Positions 1-8,147 of a DNA stretch of 64,000 bases are shown here, piece after piece. How positions within the stretch are numbered: the first letter of the stretch is position 1; each line of letters opens with the position of its first letter. This DNA is from Bdellovibrionales bacterium (GTDB lineage Bacteria; Bdellovibrionota; Bdellovibrionia; Bdellovibrionales; Bdellovibrionaceae). The stretch lies in the NCBI GenBank assembly GCA_018266295.1, contig JAFEAQ010000015.1, forward strand, positions 149,149 through 213,148, given 5' to 3'. Under the pieces are notes generated by a model. That model worked only from the letters and a program-made list of their open reading frames with translations. It did not search any database and was not told the origin of the DNA. Both the position numbers and the translations under genes were made by a program.

Positions 1-894
1 AATCACCATCGGAGCCAGCGCCCACTTCGGAGCCAGCATATAGAATGGATTTGAAATGGCTTCAGGATTTGTGAGCAACAAAGCCCCTTGTCCAAAGTAA
101 TTAAGCACGAGTGCCGGTAACGCCACCAGAAACCACGCAAGACGAATTGGCTGACGGCCAAAGTGACCCATATCTGCGTAAAGGGCCTCACCACCGGTAA
201 TCACAAGGACGACAGAACCGAGAACAACAAAACCGTGAACTCCATGGCGCATAAAGAATTCAACCGCATGAAGAGGATTCACAGCCTCAAGCACCGCCGG
301 ATTTTCTGTGATTCCATGCAAACCTAAAACGCCAAGAACCGTAAACCAGATCAGCAAAATAGGGCCAAAGATCACACCGATTCTGCCGGTACCAAATCTC
401 TGCATGAGAAAGAACGCATTCAGAATAAAAATTGTCAGCGGAATAACATAAGGCTCAAAGGCCGGAGTCAGGTAATACAAACCTTCGACCGCAGAAAGAA
501 CCGAGATCGCCGGCGTAATCACACCATCACCATACAGAAGAGCGGCACCAAAAAGACCGAGCGTGATAATCGCAATTTTTCGGATGGGGTGTTCTTTAGT
601 TTCACTGCTCGACGCCAGGGCCATAAGCGAAAGAATTCCGCCCTCTCCTTTATTGTCAGCTTTCATCACCACAGCCATGTACTTAAAGCAAATAGCGATA
701 ATAATCGTCCAGAAAATCAACGACAGAACGCCGATGATGTTGTCTGGAATTAACGGAATGGCATGTTCTTCAGCGAAGCATTCGCGAAGAGCGTACAACG
801 GGCTTGTACCGATATCTCCGAACACCACGCCAATGGCGCCAAGAGCCAGCATCCAAATATTTCTAGAATGTTTATTATGAGCCGAGGGTTGCAT
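1..894 (-). CDS. kup: Kup-type potassium uptake transporter (N-terminal part, cut by window start)
   Basis: Kup proteins are inner-membrane K+/H+ symporters. The frame is open from the ATG at 892-894 to base 1, giving 298 residues of a protein usually over 600 long; the C-terminal part lies outside the window. The start reads MQPSAHNKHSRNIWMLALG, followed by the family hallmark GDIGTSPLYALRE near residue 30, GADNKGEGG-like ADNKGEGGILSLM and YGDGVITPAISVLSA. Several hydrophobic segments follow. The start codon overlaps the stop of the upstream FMN reductase (TAATG), so the two are translationally coupled. The family assignment is firm; the loss of the C-terminus is a window effect, not a pseudogene. 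Confidence 0.93.
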   Translation of the reverse strand, partial: MQPSAHNKHSRNIWMLALGAIGVVFGDIGTSPLYALRECFAEEHAIPLIPDNIIGVLSLIFWTIIIAICFKYMAVVMKADNKGEGGILSLMALASSSETKEHPIRKIAIITLGLFGAALLYGDGVITPAISVLSAVEGLYYLTPAFEPYVIPLTIFILNAFFLMQRFGTGRIGVIFGPILLIWFTVLGVLGLHGITENPAVLEAVNPLHAVEFFMRHGVHGFVVLGSVVLVITGGEALYADMGHFGRQPIRLAWFLVALPALVLNYFGQGALLLTNPEAISNPFYMLAPKWALAPMVI

Positions 895-1475
895 TATTTT
901 GCAGCTTTTTGCGCCAAATGGCTATTGGCATCGAGTTTTGCATCTTTGAGCGCTTTACAGAATTTTTGAAAACCCAGGACTTGAACTTTCAAAAGATCCT
1001 GCATCATCGGATCCGTGAGGGCGCCGTCTTTCATTACCTTATGCACATTCATCAAGAACACGCGTTGAGGATAGATAAAAGCATTTCTATAGCCGAAAAC
1101 CTGCTGCAGATGTTCGACGGGTCTCATGCCGCCGAACATTCCACCAAGTCCAACGAACGCCACGGGACGGAATTCAAAAGAGTCAGGAAACTTCATATGA
1201 TCAATATAGTATTTTAAAATGCCCGGCATCGAACCATTGTACTCTGGGCAAACCACGATCAAACCGTCAGAATGAACAACCTTGTTGATTTCAGCTTGCA
1301 AGCCGCTGGGCTGATTGGAACCATAATGAGGTCCTGTTGCCAGTTCGCTGCGGATTTCACGCATATCGATCAAACCGACTTCTTCACCCGCCTCTTTGTA
1401 CAAGGCTTGGATGTACTTTGAAATTTTCATCGTGTTAGAGTCCGCGCGATCAGTTCCGGAAATCACATACTTCAT
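894..1475 (-). CDS. NADPH-dependent FMN reductase family flavoprotein
   Basis: About 193 residues, the usual size of the NADPH-dependent FMN reductase family (flavodoxin fold, FMN cofactor, quinone, chromate or azo reduction). The N-terminus MKYVISGTDRADSNT has the flavin-phosphate-binding strand-loop, and PEYNGSMPGILKYYIDH is the conserved flavin-contacting segment near residue 75. GLGGMFGGMRPVEHLQ follows near residue 110. An ATG at 1475 is chosen; an in-frame TTG six bases upstream, closer to AAAGGAC, is the alternative. Its stop overlaps the kup start by one base. The natural substrate cannot be told. A link to K+ uptake is suggested only by the operon. Confidence 0.85.
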   Translation of the reverse strand: MKYVISGTDRADSNTMKISKYIQALYKEAGEEVGLIDMREIRSELATGPHYGSNQPSGLQAEINKVVHSDGLIVVCPEYNGSMPGILKYYIDHMKFPDSFEFRPVAFVGLGGMFGGMRPVEHLQQVFGYRNAFIYPQRVFLMNVHKVMKDGALTDPMMQDLLKVQVLGFQKFCKALKDAKLDANSHLAQKAAK

Positions 1476-1500
1476 AAACAAATTTGTCCTTTAACCTGAT

Positions 1501-1532
1501 TTGACAATAATCTTCTCGTTAGTTCTAATAAT
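1501..1532 (+). promoter_or_regulatory. sigma-70-like promoter for the PilZ protein gene
   Basis: An exact TTGACA at 1501-1506 is followed 17-19 bases later by TCTAATAAT, a plausible -10 region. It lies between the divergent FMN reductase (starts at 1475 on minus) and the PilZ gene at 1557 and points toward the latter. This is inferred from sequence match only. Confidence 0.45.
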
Positions 1533-1556
1533 CAAGAAGGAACTCATAAGCGGGGG

Positions 1557-2255
1557 ATGTTCTTGGATCAAAAAAGATGGTTTTTGCTACTAGAAGGACA
1601 GGTTACTGGGCCTTACGCGGATCAAGAGATTGAAAATCGCATTGACAAGGCCAAGGAGCCTCTCATTTGGGGGCGTGGGCAGTCGGAATGGCTCGGGCCC
1701 GAGAAGTGGCGCTTGGCAGTGAAAGCGATTCTTGCGCAACAAGCTCTTGAGCAACAAAACTCCCGTCAATGGAAGATGAGCGTCGATGGCAAAGAGCTCA
1801 CGCCGATGAACATGGAAGAGCTCATTGAACACCTCAAAGACTATACAGATCTCTCGCCAGTGCGGGTATGGACGGAAGGCTTTGACGACTGGAAAGAGGT
1901 CTTTCAGGTCCGCAAAATCATGGATGAGCTCGGCATTAGCCGCCGCAGTCACCCCCGTGTTCCGATCATGGGAAGCCTTAAAGGCACTGCAAGTGTCGGC
2001 GATCTCAATGCAAAAATCATTTCGATCAGCGAAGGGGGCGTCGGCGTGAATAGCGCCAAAGGACTGCAGATCGGCGAACAGTTCCATGCGGTTCTTTCAA
2101 GCCCCAATCTTTTTGTGAGCATCAATTGCAATATGGAAGTGGTTTACGTGAGTGCCGATGGCTATGCCGGCATGCGCTTTTTAGGACTGCCAAGCGAAGC
2201 CCGCTCCGCGATCATTGAGTACGTGAAAAAGTTCCAGCAAGTCGCAACTAAATAG
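1557..2255 (+). CDS. Tandem GYF_2-like domains plus C-terminal PilZ domain protein
   Basis: 232 residues without signal peptide or membrane segment. Two related segments (about 8-57 and 72-118) share the pattern W-x(2)-G-x(5)P plus a later W and look like GYF_2/DUF4339 modules. Residues 128-225 form a PilZ domain, the c-di-GMP sensor fold, with R129-R130-x3-R134 and S156-x-S158-x2-G161. The first position of the (D/N)xSxxG motif is Ser, so binding may be weakened. A run of five G directly precedes the ATG; a TTG at 1563 would give better ribosome spacing. The 3' end overlaps the convergent methyltransferase gene by 8 bases. Likely a c-di-GMP-responsive adaptor; partner unknown. Confidence 0.82.
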   Translation: MFLDQKRWFLLLEGQVTGPYADQEIENRIDKAKEPLIWGRGQSEWLGPEKWRLAVKAILAQQALEQQNSRQWKMSVDGKELTPMNMEELIEHLKDYTDLSPVRVWTEGFDDWKEVFQVRKIMDELGISRRSHPRVPIMGSLKGTASVGDLNAKIISISEGGVGVNSAKGLQIGEQFHAVLSSPNLFVSINCNMEVVYVSADGYAGMRFLGLPSEARSAIIEYVKKFQQVATK

Positions 2256-2991
2256 GGCCTTGCAACGCCCCTTTAAAGGCCATTGTGGAGTTGCGCTTGC
2301 CTTTAAAACCTTCGTGGGTTTGCACTTCAAAGGACGCCGCCGTCAAGGCTCGCTTTAAAGTTCCGCGGCTTGCGTAAGTTGAAACCACCGCATCTGCACT
2401 GGTTGATTTATTTAGAAAATCAACCAGGAATTCCTCAGTCCAGAGGTCCGGAGTGGTCTTCGCGCTAAAGGCATCAAACAAAAGACAGTGGGCTTTTGCC
2501 AAAAACTCAGAATCTGCAACAAGCGGCCCCTGAAGACTCCAGGAATTTTCTGTGAGCTTACTCGCCAGTAATTTTTTGAGATCTTTCGAGTTCAAAGTCG
2601 TGTCTTTTAAAACATACTTTAACACTTGATCGTACACAGAGCTAATTTCAGAGTTCACTTCCCCCTCAATCAACCACTGCTTTAAGTAGTCTCTGAGCTC
2701 AGGAACGAGCTCAAAGCTCTCGAGAGTAAAGTTGAAGTTTTGCTTTAAGAGTGCTTCCCTAGCGATGGTCATTTCGACATAACCAAGACCTAAACCCACT
2801 GATAGAAAGTGAGGTTTAGGAATCACCTCAAAAGATTTGCGAATCACCCGTCCGTAGATAAGCTCGGTCTCTTCAGCGGCCCCGCCGGAGTGGTGCATGC
2901 ACTCACCAGGCATAAGACGGAGGGTTGGACTCCCGTCCCCCGTAATTTCTACTTCAAATCCTATAGCCGACCAAGTTTGGGGCGTATTCAT
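2248..2991 (-). CDS. MnmC2-like (DUF752) SAM-dependent methyltransferase
   Basis: 247 residues resembling the methyltransferase half of MnmC, which makes 5-methylaminomethyl-uridine at tRNA wobble position 34. Family-like features are the early GECMHHSGGA-E-E segment (about residues 29-38), the SAM-binding FLSVGLGLGYVEM (about 83-95), LESFELVPEL, and HCLLFDAFSAKTTPDLWTEE (about 165-184), followed by STYASRGTLKRAL. The FAD-dependent oxidoreductase half of fused MnmC is absent, as in stand-alone MnmC2/MnmD proteins. It is divergent from the radical SAM gene with only 35 bases between starts and convergent with the PilZ gene. Confidence 0.82.
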   Translation of the reverse strand: MNTPQTWSAIGFEVEITGDGSPTLRLMPGECMHHSGGAAEETELIYGRVIRKSFEVIPKPHFLSVGLGLGYVEMTIAREALLKQNFNFTLESFELVPELRDYLKQWLIEGEVNSEISSVYDQVLKYVLKDTTLNSKDLKKLLASKLTENSWSLQGPLVADSEFLAKAHCLLFDAFSAKTTPDLWTEEFLVDFLNKSTSADAVVSTYASRGTLKRALTAASFEVQTHEGFKGKRNSTMAFKGALQGPI

Positions 2992-3026
2992 TGCTTTTTT
3001 GATCCTTCATCCCTATAAGTGAGCCC

Positions 3027-4031
3027 ATGGAAAGAGGCTGGAACGGCTTACCGTATAACACAATTGCTGAGCACTATTCAAAGCGCTTTGGGGAAAAGGT
3101 CTACAAGATCCCCGTGAGCGTCGTGGATGACTGCCCAAACCGTCGCGGCTTGAAGGGTATGCAGACCTGCGTGTTTTGCGATGTGTGGGGCTCAGCAGCC
3201 CGTTCTGAGTCTTTAACCATGGAACTCCGAGCGCAGATCGACAAGTATCACGCACATATTTCTAAGAAGTATAAAGCCAAAAGCTTCCTCGTCTATTTCC
3301 AGGCCTATACCAATACTTTCACCAAGCTCACGGGCCTGCGAGCGAATTTTGAAACCGCGCTGTCTTATGACTATGTGAAAGGCTTTGTCGTCGGCACACG
3401 CCCAGATTGCCTTTCTAAAGGGGTTTTGGATCTTTGGCAGGAATTCCATCAGAAATCTTTTGTCGCCGTCGAATTGGGCGTTCAGAGCTTCTTTAACGAT
3501 CAACTGGAGTTCATGCGCCGGGGGCACACTGCGGAAGCTTCGATTGAAGCCGTTCATAAGATTGCAGATAGCACAGACGTGGATCTGGGAATTCATCTGA
3601 TTTTTGGAAATCCCGGCGAAACAGACGAACAAATCATTCAGACGGCCGAGATTGTGAATAAGCTTCCAATCACGAATGTGAAACTTCATAACCTGCACGT
3701 TTTGAAAAACACGCCCCTTGAGGAAATGCACGCCCGCGGCGAGTTCACGCCGATCGAAAGAGATGTGTATTCGAACCGTGTGAAACTGTTTTTACAGCAT
3801 TTAGCTCCGCACATCGCCCTTCATAGGCTTGCAGCCTATTCTTCGCGCTGGGATGAACTCATCGCTCCTCAGTGGACAACGGATAAAATGGGCACGCACC
3901 AATACATTATCGATAGTTTGCGCAAAGATCAGGCACATCAAAGTCAGTTGTTCGTTGCCACAGATCCCGAAACCCAGACCTTGATCGAGCAGCTCCGCGA
4001 AAAAAGTTTACCGGATTCACGGGAACACTAG
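3027..4031 (+). CDS. YhcC/TIGR01212-type radical SAM protein
   Basis: 334 residues. The iron-sulfur cysteines are spaced C36-x11-C48-x2-C51 in DDCPNRRGLKGMQTCVFCDV, the unusual long-spaced motif typical of the YhcC (TIGR01212) family rather than the canonical CxxxCxxC. Next come YFQAYTNTF, VGTRPDCL, VELGVQS and HLIFGNPGET, all standard family blocks. The substrate of YhcC proteins is unsettled (a role in tRNA or sulfur metabolism has been suggested). The start lies 35 bases from the divergent methyltransferase start, so promoters must be very short or overlap. Confidence 0.9.
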   Translation: MERGWNGLPYNTIAEHYSKRFGEKVYKIPVSVVDDCPNRRGLKGMQTCVFCDVWGSAARSESLTMELRAQIDKYHAHISKKYKAKSFLVYFQAYTNTFTKLTGLRANFETALSYDYVKGFVVGTRPDCLSKGVLDLWQEFHQKSFVAVELGVQSFFNDQLEFMRRGHTAEASIEAVHKIADSTDVDLGIHLIFGNPGETDEQIIQTAEIVNKLPITNVKLHNLHVLKNTPLEEMHARGEFTPIERDVYSNRVKLFLQHLAPHIALHRLAAYSSRWDELIAPQWTTDKMGTHQYIIDSLRKDQAHQSQLFVATDPETQTLIEQLREKSLPDSREH

Positions 4032-4234
4032 GGGTAGATTTAAGATCATGACAGATTGCTATATCTAGACCTTGCGTTAATCCGTTGTTTTTCCGTCCTT
4101 TCAACTCTTTAGATCACTTTCCGCTATGAGATATGCAAAAAAAAGTAGCTCTTTTCGGCCTGACAGACATGTCAAGAAGATCAAATTTAGTGCTTAAATG
4201 ATAAGCAGCGCTAGAAATATTTTGTAAAATTTTT

Positions 4235-4620
4235 CCTATTTAAGTTTGACTCCATTTCAAAAAATGAAGATCCTTCAAGTGCGAGGAAGATCGGCCATAT
4301 GGATATGGCCACTCTGACGAACCCCTAGATCTAGTGGTTCCCCGGCAAAAGCGAAAAGCTTCGGGGTGCGATGAAAGTCTAGGAGTTAAAAGAGCAATTC
4401 TAACTGTTAACAGAAACGTAAACAGGAGGATCCGATTGGAAGAAGCTCTCTTTCTCTGTCGCTAAACTGATGGCGCCCTATTGATGAAAGTCAATTTCGG
4501 TGGCAGCGGCAAACAGTGACTAAAGACAACTAGCAAACACTATTAATTTAGATAAAACATCGTTCGGTTTTTACGGAGGGGTAAGAACTGAAGCGGGATT
4601 TTTTTCGCCTGGAAACAGGT
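4235..4620 (+). ncRNA. Candidate structured leader RNA / riboswitch upstream of nrdA (inside 611-base gap)
   Basis: The gap 4032-4642 holds no convincing ORF but a dense run of hairpins: GGCCATAT/ATATGGCC around a 2-base loop (about 4292-4309); GAACC-x-CTAG/CTAG-x-GGTTC (about 4319-4340); CCCCG...AAGC-GAAAA-GCTTCGGGG (about 4341-4367); GAT-GAAA-GTC near 4370; ATTGAT-GAAA-GTCAAT with a GNRA loop (about 4481-4496), enclosed by GTCGCT/AGCGGC; and CCTG-GAAA-CAGG at 4608-4619 just before the nrdA ribosome site. The decamer GATGAAAGTC occurs twice. GTGCGAG, CGGCC...GGCCACT and AAAGTCTAGGAG loosely recall cobalamin-riboswitch conserved parts in the right order, but the second half of the B12 box is missing. 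Structure is seen; class is speculative. The AT-rich 4130-4240 part shows only weak promoter-like sequence. Confidence 0.5.
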
Positions 4621-4642
4621 CATCCATTGAGGGGACGTTATT

Positions 4643-7069
4643 ATGCTGAATCAGGAGTCCAACGGACAGGGCTATCAATCTGACACTACACCACACATGA
4701 TGCGCGTAAAGAAACGTGACGGAACTCTTGAGCCCGTTGACGTGACTAAGATCGTTGAGCGCGTTACTCGCTGCTGCCAGGGCTTGGCACAGGTTGACCC
4801 ACTCCGCGTAGCTACAAAGGCTATCAGCGGTCTTTATGATGGCGCCTCTACTAAGGAACTCGATAACCTTTGCATTCAAACAGCAAGTCTTTTGATCGGT
4901 GAAGAGCCAGAATATTCTCGTTTGGCGGCCCGTCTTCTTTCTACATATATTGATGAAGAAGTTCGTTCACAAAAAATCGGTTCTTTTGCCGATGCTGTGA
5001 ACCAAGGCTTTGATAAAGGTCTGATGTCTGAATCTTTGCACAAGTTCGTTGAGGCGAATAAAGCGGCTTTGTGCGCGGCGATTGAGCCTTACCGCACAGA
5101 CCGTTTCGAATACTTCGGTCTTCGCACGGTTTATGACCGTTATCTTTTGAAAAACCCGACAACTCGCCAAGTGATTGAGACTCCTCAGTACTTCTTTATG
5201 CGCGTGGCTTGTGGTCTTGCGCAAAACGTCGACGAAGCGATCGAATTCTATCGCTTGATCTCTTCTCACGATTACATGGCGTCAACTCCGACATTATTCA
5301 ACTCTGGAACTCTTCGTCCGCAGATGTCTTCTTGCTATTTGCTCGACTCTCCAGACGATGACTTGCGCGCAATCTATGACAAATACACAGATATCGCTCT
5401 TCTTTCTAAATTTGCCGGCGGTATCGGCGTGGCTTTCCACCGCATTCGTTCCCGCGGTTCCCTTATTAAGGGCACAAACGGTCACTCTAACGGGATCATT
5501 CCTTGGTTGAAAACTATGGATTCTTCCGTTGCAGCTGTGAACCAAGGCGGCAAACGTAAAGGGGCGGCCTGCGTGTACTTGGAAACTTGGCATGCGGACA
5601 TCGAGGAGTTCCTCGAAATGCGTGACAACACCGGTGATGAAGCAAAACGCACTCATAACTTGAACTTGGCAAACTGGGTTCCAGATTTGTTCATGAAGCG
5701 TGTTGAAACAGACGGCATGTGGTCTTTGTTTGACCCACGTGTAGTTCCTCACTTCACAGATATCTACGGTGATGCTTTCGAAAAAGAATACATCGCAGCC
5801 GAAGAAAAGAAAATGTACGTAAAACAAATCAAAGCTCGTGATTTGTACTCTCGTATGATGAAGACCTTGGCGCAAACTGGCAATGGCTGGATGACTTGGA
5901 AGGATGCTTCTAATCTGAAAGCCAACCAAGTGGGCCAACCTCAGAACGTGATCCATCTTTCAAATCTCTGCACAGAGATCTTGGAAGTGACTTCTAATAA
6001 AGAAACAGCGGTGTGTAACTTGGGTTCTGTGAACTTGGGCCGCCACATCATCAACGGCGAGTTCGATTTCGAAAAATTGGCTAAAACTGTTCGCACAGCT
6101 GTGAAGTACTTGGATCGCGTTGTTGATATCAACTTCTACCCTATTGAGACTGCTAAAAACAGCAATCACAAATGGCGTCCAGTGGGTTTGGGCATCATGG
6201 GCCTTCAGGATGCATTCTTCCAATTGAAGCTGCCTTTTGATTCTGACAAAGCTCGCGAATTGTCTGCGCGCATTCAAGAAGAGATCTACTACAATGCGAT
6301 GGTAGCTTCTTGCGAACTCGCTGAAAAGCATGGTCCTCACGGCGCTTACGAGGAAACTCGTGCGGCTCAAGGATTCTTGCAATACGACCTTTGGGGTGTG
6401 ACTCCAAGTCAGCCTGAGCGTTTTGTGAAATTGAAAGAACGTATCAAAAAGTTTGGCTTGAGAAATTCTCTTGTTATTGCGATTGCTCCAACAGCAACGA
6501 TTGCTTCTATCGTTGGTTGCTACGAAGCCACTGAGCCGCAAGTAAGTAATCTCTTTAAACGTGAAACTTTGTCTGGCGAGTTCATGCAAATTAATCGCTA
6601 CTTGGTTTCTGATTTGAAAGCGATGAACCTTTGGAACGAAGACATCCGTAACGAAATCAAAATGATGGATGGTTCGATCCAGGACGTGGCCGCAATTCCG
6701 CCGCAATTGAAAGAGATCTACAGAACTGTTTGGGAAATCCCAATGAAAGCGTTGATCGACATGGGTGCGGATCGGGGTGCTTACATCGACCAATCTCAGT
6801 CTTTGAACCTCTTCATGGAAAGCCCAACCATCGGCAAGCTTTCTAGCATGTACATGTACGCATGGAAAAAAGGTCTGAAAACGACTTACTACCTCCGTTC
6901 ACGTCCAGCAACAAGCATTGCTAAGACGACTGTGAAGAAAACAACTGCGAGTGGCTCAACGATCACGGAAACTACGATCGTCGAAGCAGCTCCAAAGAAA
7001 GAATACTCTGACGCTGAAGTGATCGCATGTTCTCTGGAAAACCCAGAAGCCTGCGAAGCTTGCCAGTAA
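4643..7069 (+). CDS. nrdA: Ribonucleoside-diphosphate reductase class I, alpha (large) subunit
   Basis: 808 residues. It reduces NDPs to dNDPs with the NrdB radical subunit. Residues about 19-108 form an ATP cone (MRVKKRDGTLEPVDVTKI), so allosteric dATP control is expected. Active-site residues are visible: C231 (QMSSC) and C458 (TAVCNLGS) as the redox pair, and N441-L-C443-T-E445 with the thiyl-radical Cys. The C-terminal C804-x2-C807 pair (CEAC) regenerates the enzyme. A low-complexity Thr/Ser linker (about 756-785) precedes the tail. The ATG follows GAGGGG by seven bases. It is preceded by the long structured leader and followed 79 bases later by nrdB. Confidence 0.97.
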   Translation: MLNQESNGQGYQSDTTPHMMRVKKRDGTLEPVDVTKIVERVTRCCQGLAQVDPLRVATKAISGLYDGASTKELDNLCIQTASLLIGEEPEYSRLAARLLSTYIDEEVRSQKIGSFADAVNQGFDKGLMSESLHKFVEANKAALCAAIEPYRTDRFEYFGLRTVYDRYLLKNPTTRQVIETPQYFFMRVACGLAQNVDEAIEFYRLISSHDYMASTPTLFNSGTLRPQMSSCYLLDSPDDDLRAIYDKYTDIALLSKFAGGIGVAFHRIRSRGSLIKGTNGHSNGIIPWLKTMDSSVAAVNQGGKRKGAACVYLETWHADIEEFLEMRDNTGDEAKRTHNLNLANWVPDLFMKRVETDGMWSLFDPRVVPHFTDIYGDAFEKEYIAAEEKKMYVKQIKARDLYSRMMKTLAQTGNGWMTWKDASNLKANQVGQPQNVIHLSNLCTEILEVTSNKETAVCNLGSVNLGRHIINGEFDFEKLAKTVRTAVKYLDRVVDINFYPIETAKNSNHKWRPVGLGIMGLQDAFFQLKLPFDSDKARELSARIQEEIYYNAMVASCELAEKHGPHGAYEETRAAQGFLQYDLWGVTPSQPERFVKLKERIKKFGLRNSLVIAIAPTATIASIVGCYEATEPQVSNLFKRETLSGEFMQINRYLVSDLKAMNLWNEDIRNEIKMMDGSIQDVAAIPPQLKEIYRTVWEIPMKALIDMGADRGAYIDQSQSLNLFMESPTIGKLSSMYMYAWKKGLKTTYYLRSRPATSIAKTTVKKTTASGSTITETTIVEAAPKKEYSDAEVIACSLENPEACEACQ

Positions 7070-7092
7070 TCCGCAGACGCGGAGGATGCGTA

Positions 7093-7108
7093 GGGGCCGG
7101 ACGGCCCC
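7093..7108 (+). promoter_or_regulatory. GC-rich hairpin between nrdA and nrdB
   Basis: GGGGCCG-GA-CGGCCCC forms a 7-base-pair, all-GC stem in the 79-base nrdA-nrdB spacer. There is no following T-run, so it is not a standard terminator. It could protect the 3' end of a processed nrdA message or attenuate nrdB transcription. Confidence 0.45.
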
Positions 7109-7148
7109 GGCGCTCGACTTAACTAACTACTAGAAGGATTTTACTACT

Positions 7149-8147
7149 ATGTTGCTCGACCCAGGATTTAATCTCACATTGCGCCCGATGAAATACCCTA
7201 CCTTCTACGAAATGTATAAGAACGGGATTAAAAACACATGGACTGTAGACGAAGTTGATTTCTCTACGGACCTTGTCGACCTTCACGCCAAAATGACTCC
7301 GGCCGAGAAGCACTTGATCTCTCGTCTTGTGGCTTTCTTCGCAACGGGTGATTCTATTGTTGGAAACAACCTTGTTTTGAACCTGTACAAACACGTGAAC
7401 TCGCCAGAAGGCCGCATGTACTTGTCTCGTCAGCTTTATGAAGAGGCTTTGCACGTTCAGTTCTACCTCACTCTTTTGGACACTTACATTCCTAATCCAG
7501 ATGAGCGCGCGGAAGCTTTTGCGGCGATTGAAAACATCCCGTCCATTAAGAAAAAAGCTGATTTCTGCTTTAAATGGATCGATTCCGTTCAAGACTTTGA
7601 AACTCTTCAAACAAAAGAAGATCGCCGTAAGTTCTTGATGAATATGATCTGCTTCGCAACGTGCGTAGAAGGCTTGTTCTTCTATGCAGCGTTTGCTTAC
7701 GTATACTTCTTGCGTTCAAAAGGTCTCTTGGCAGGTCTTGCGACGGGCACAAATTGGGTTTTCCGTGACGAATCTATGCACATGGCCTTCGCGTTGGAAG
7801 TCATCAAGACAGCTCGCAAAGAAGAGCCGGATTTGTTCAATGAACAAATGGAAGACATGGTTGTTCAAATGCTTGAAGACGCGATCGACTGTGAGATGGA
7901 ATTTGCTCAAGACGTATTGCAAATGGGCGTTGCCGGCATGTCTGCAAAAGATATGAGACAGTACTTGGAGTTCGTAGCAGACCAACGTTTGGAAAGCTTA
8001 AACATTGCTCCTCGCTACAATGTGAAGAACCCGTTTGCGTTCATGGAACTTCAAGATATGCAGGAATTAGCAAACTTCTTCGAAAGAAGAGTTTCTGCAT
8101 ACCAAATGGGAGTTTCCGGAAGCGTGTCTTTCGATGAAACGTTCTAG
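7149..8147 (+). CDS. nrdB: Ribonucleoside-diphosphate reductase class I, beta (radical) subunit
   Basis: 332 residues of the ferritin-like R2 family. Diiron ligands and the radical site are visible: D68 (FFATGDSI), E99-x2-H102 and Y106 in EEALHVQFY. The E-x2-H-x3-Y spacing equals E115/H118/Y122 of the E. coli protein, so a tyrosyl-radical enzyme is expected rather than a Tyr-less one. Later E/H ligands lie in CVEGLFFYAAF and RDESMHMAF. It works with NrdA. Its last 14 bases overlap the following gene, which is unusual for an RNR operon. Confidence 0.96.
   Translation: MLLDPGFNLTLRPMKYPTFYEMYKNGIKNTWTVDEVDFSTDLVDLHAKMTPAEKHLISRLVAFFATGDSIVGNNLVLNLYKHVNSPEGRMYLSRQLYEEALHVQFYLTLLDTYIPNPDERAEAFAAIENIPSIKKKADFCFKWIDSVQDFETLQTKEDRRKFLMNMICFATCVEGLFFYAAFAYVYFLRSKGLLAGLATGTNWVFRDESMHMAFALEVIKTARKEEPDLFNEQMEDMVVQMLEDAIDCEMEFAQDVLQMGVAGMSAKDMRQYLEFVADQRLESLNIAPRYNVKNPFAFMELQDMQELANFFERRVSAYQMGVSGSVSFDETF

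Noticed and set aside
4235..4620. The nrdA leader as a c-di-GMP (GEMM) riboswitch, RNase P RNA, tmRNA or SRP RNA
   Set aside because: The GEMM core (CACGCA...GCAAACC), the RNase P 3' ACAGAA-CCGGCTTAT block, the tmRNA tRNA-like end and the SRP GGAAG/GCA tetraloop core are all absent, so no known class could be assigned.
5294..6793. Long minus-strand ORFs opposite nrdA (220 and 277 codons)
   Set aside because: They are antisense shadows of a strongly conserved gene, with no ribosome sites or recognisable products.
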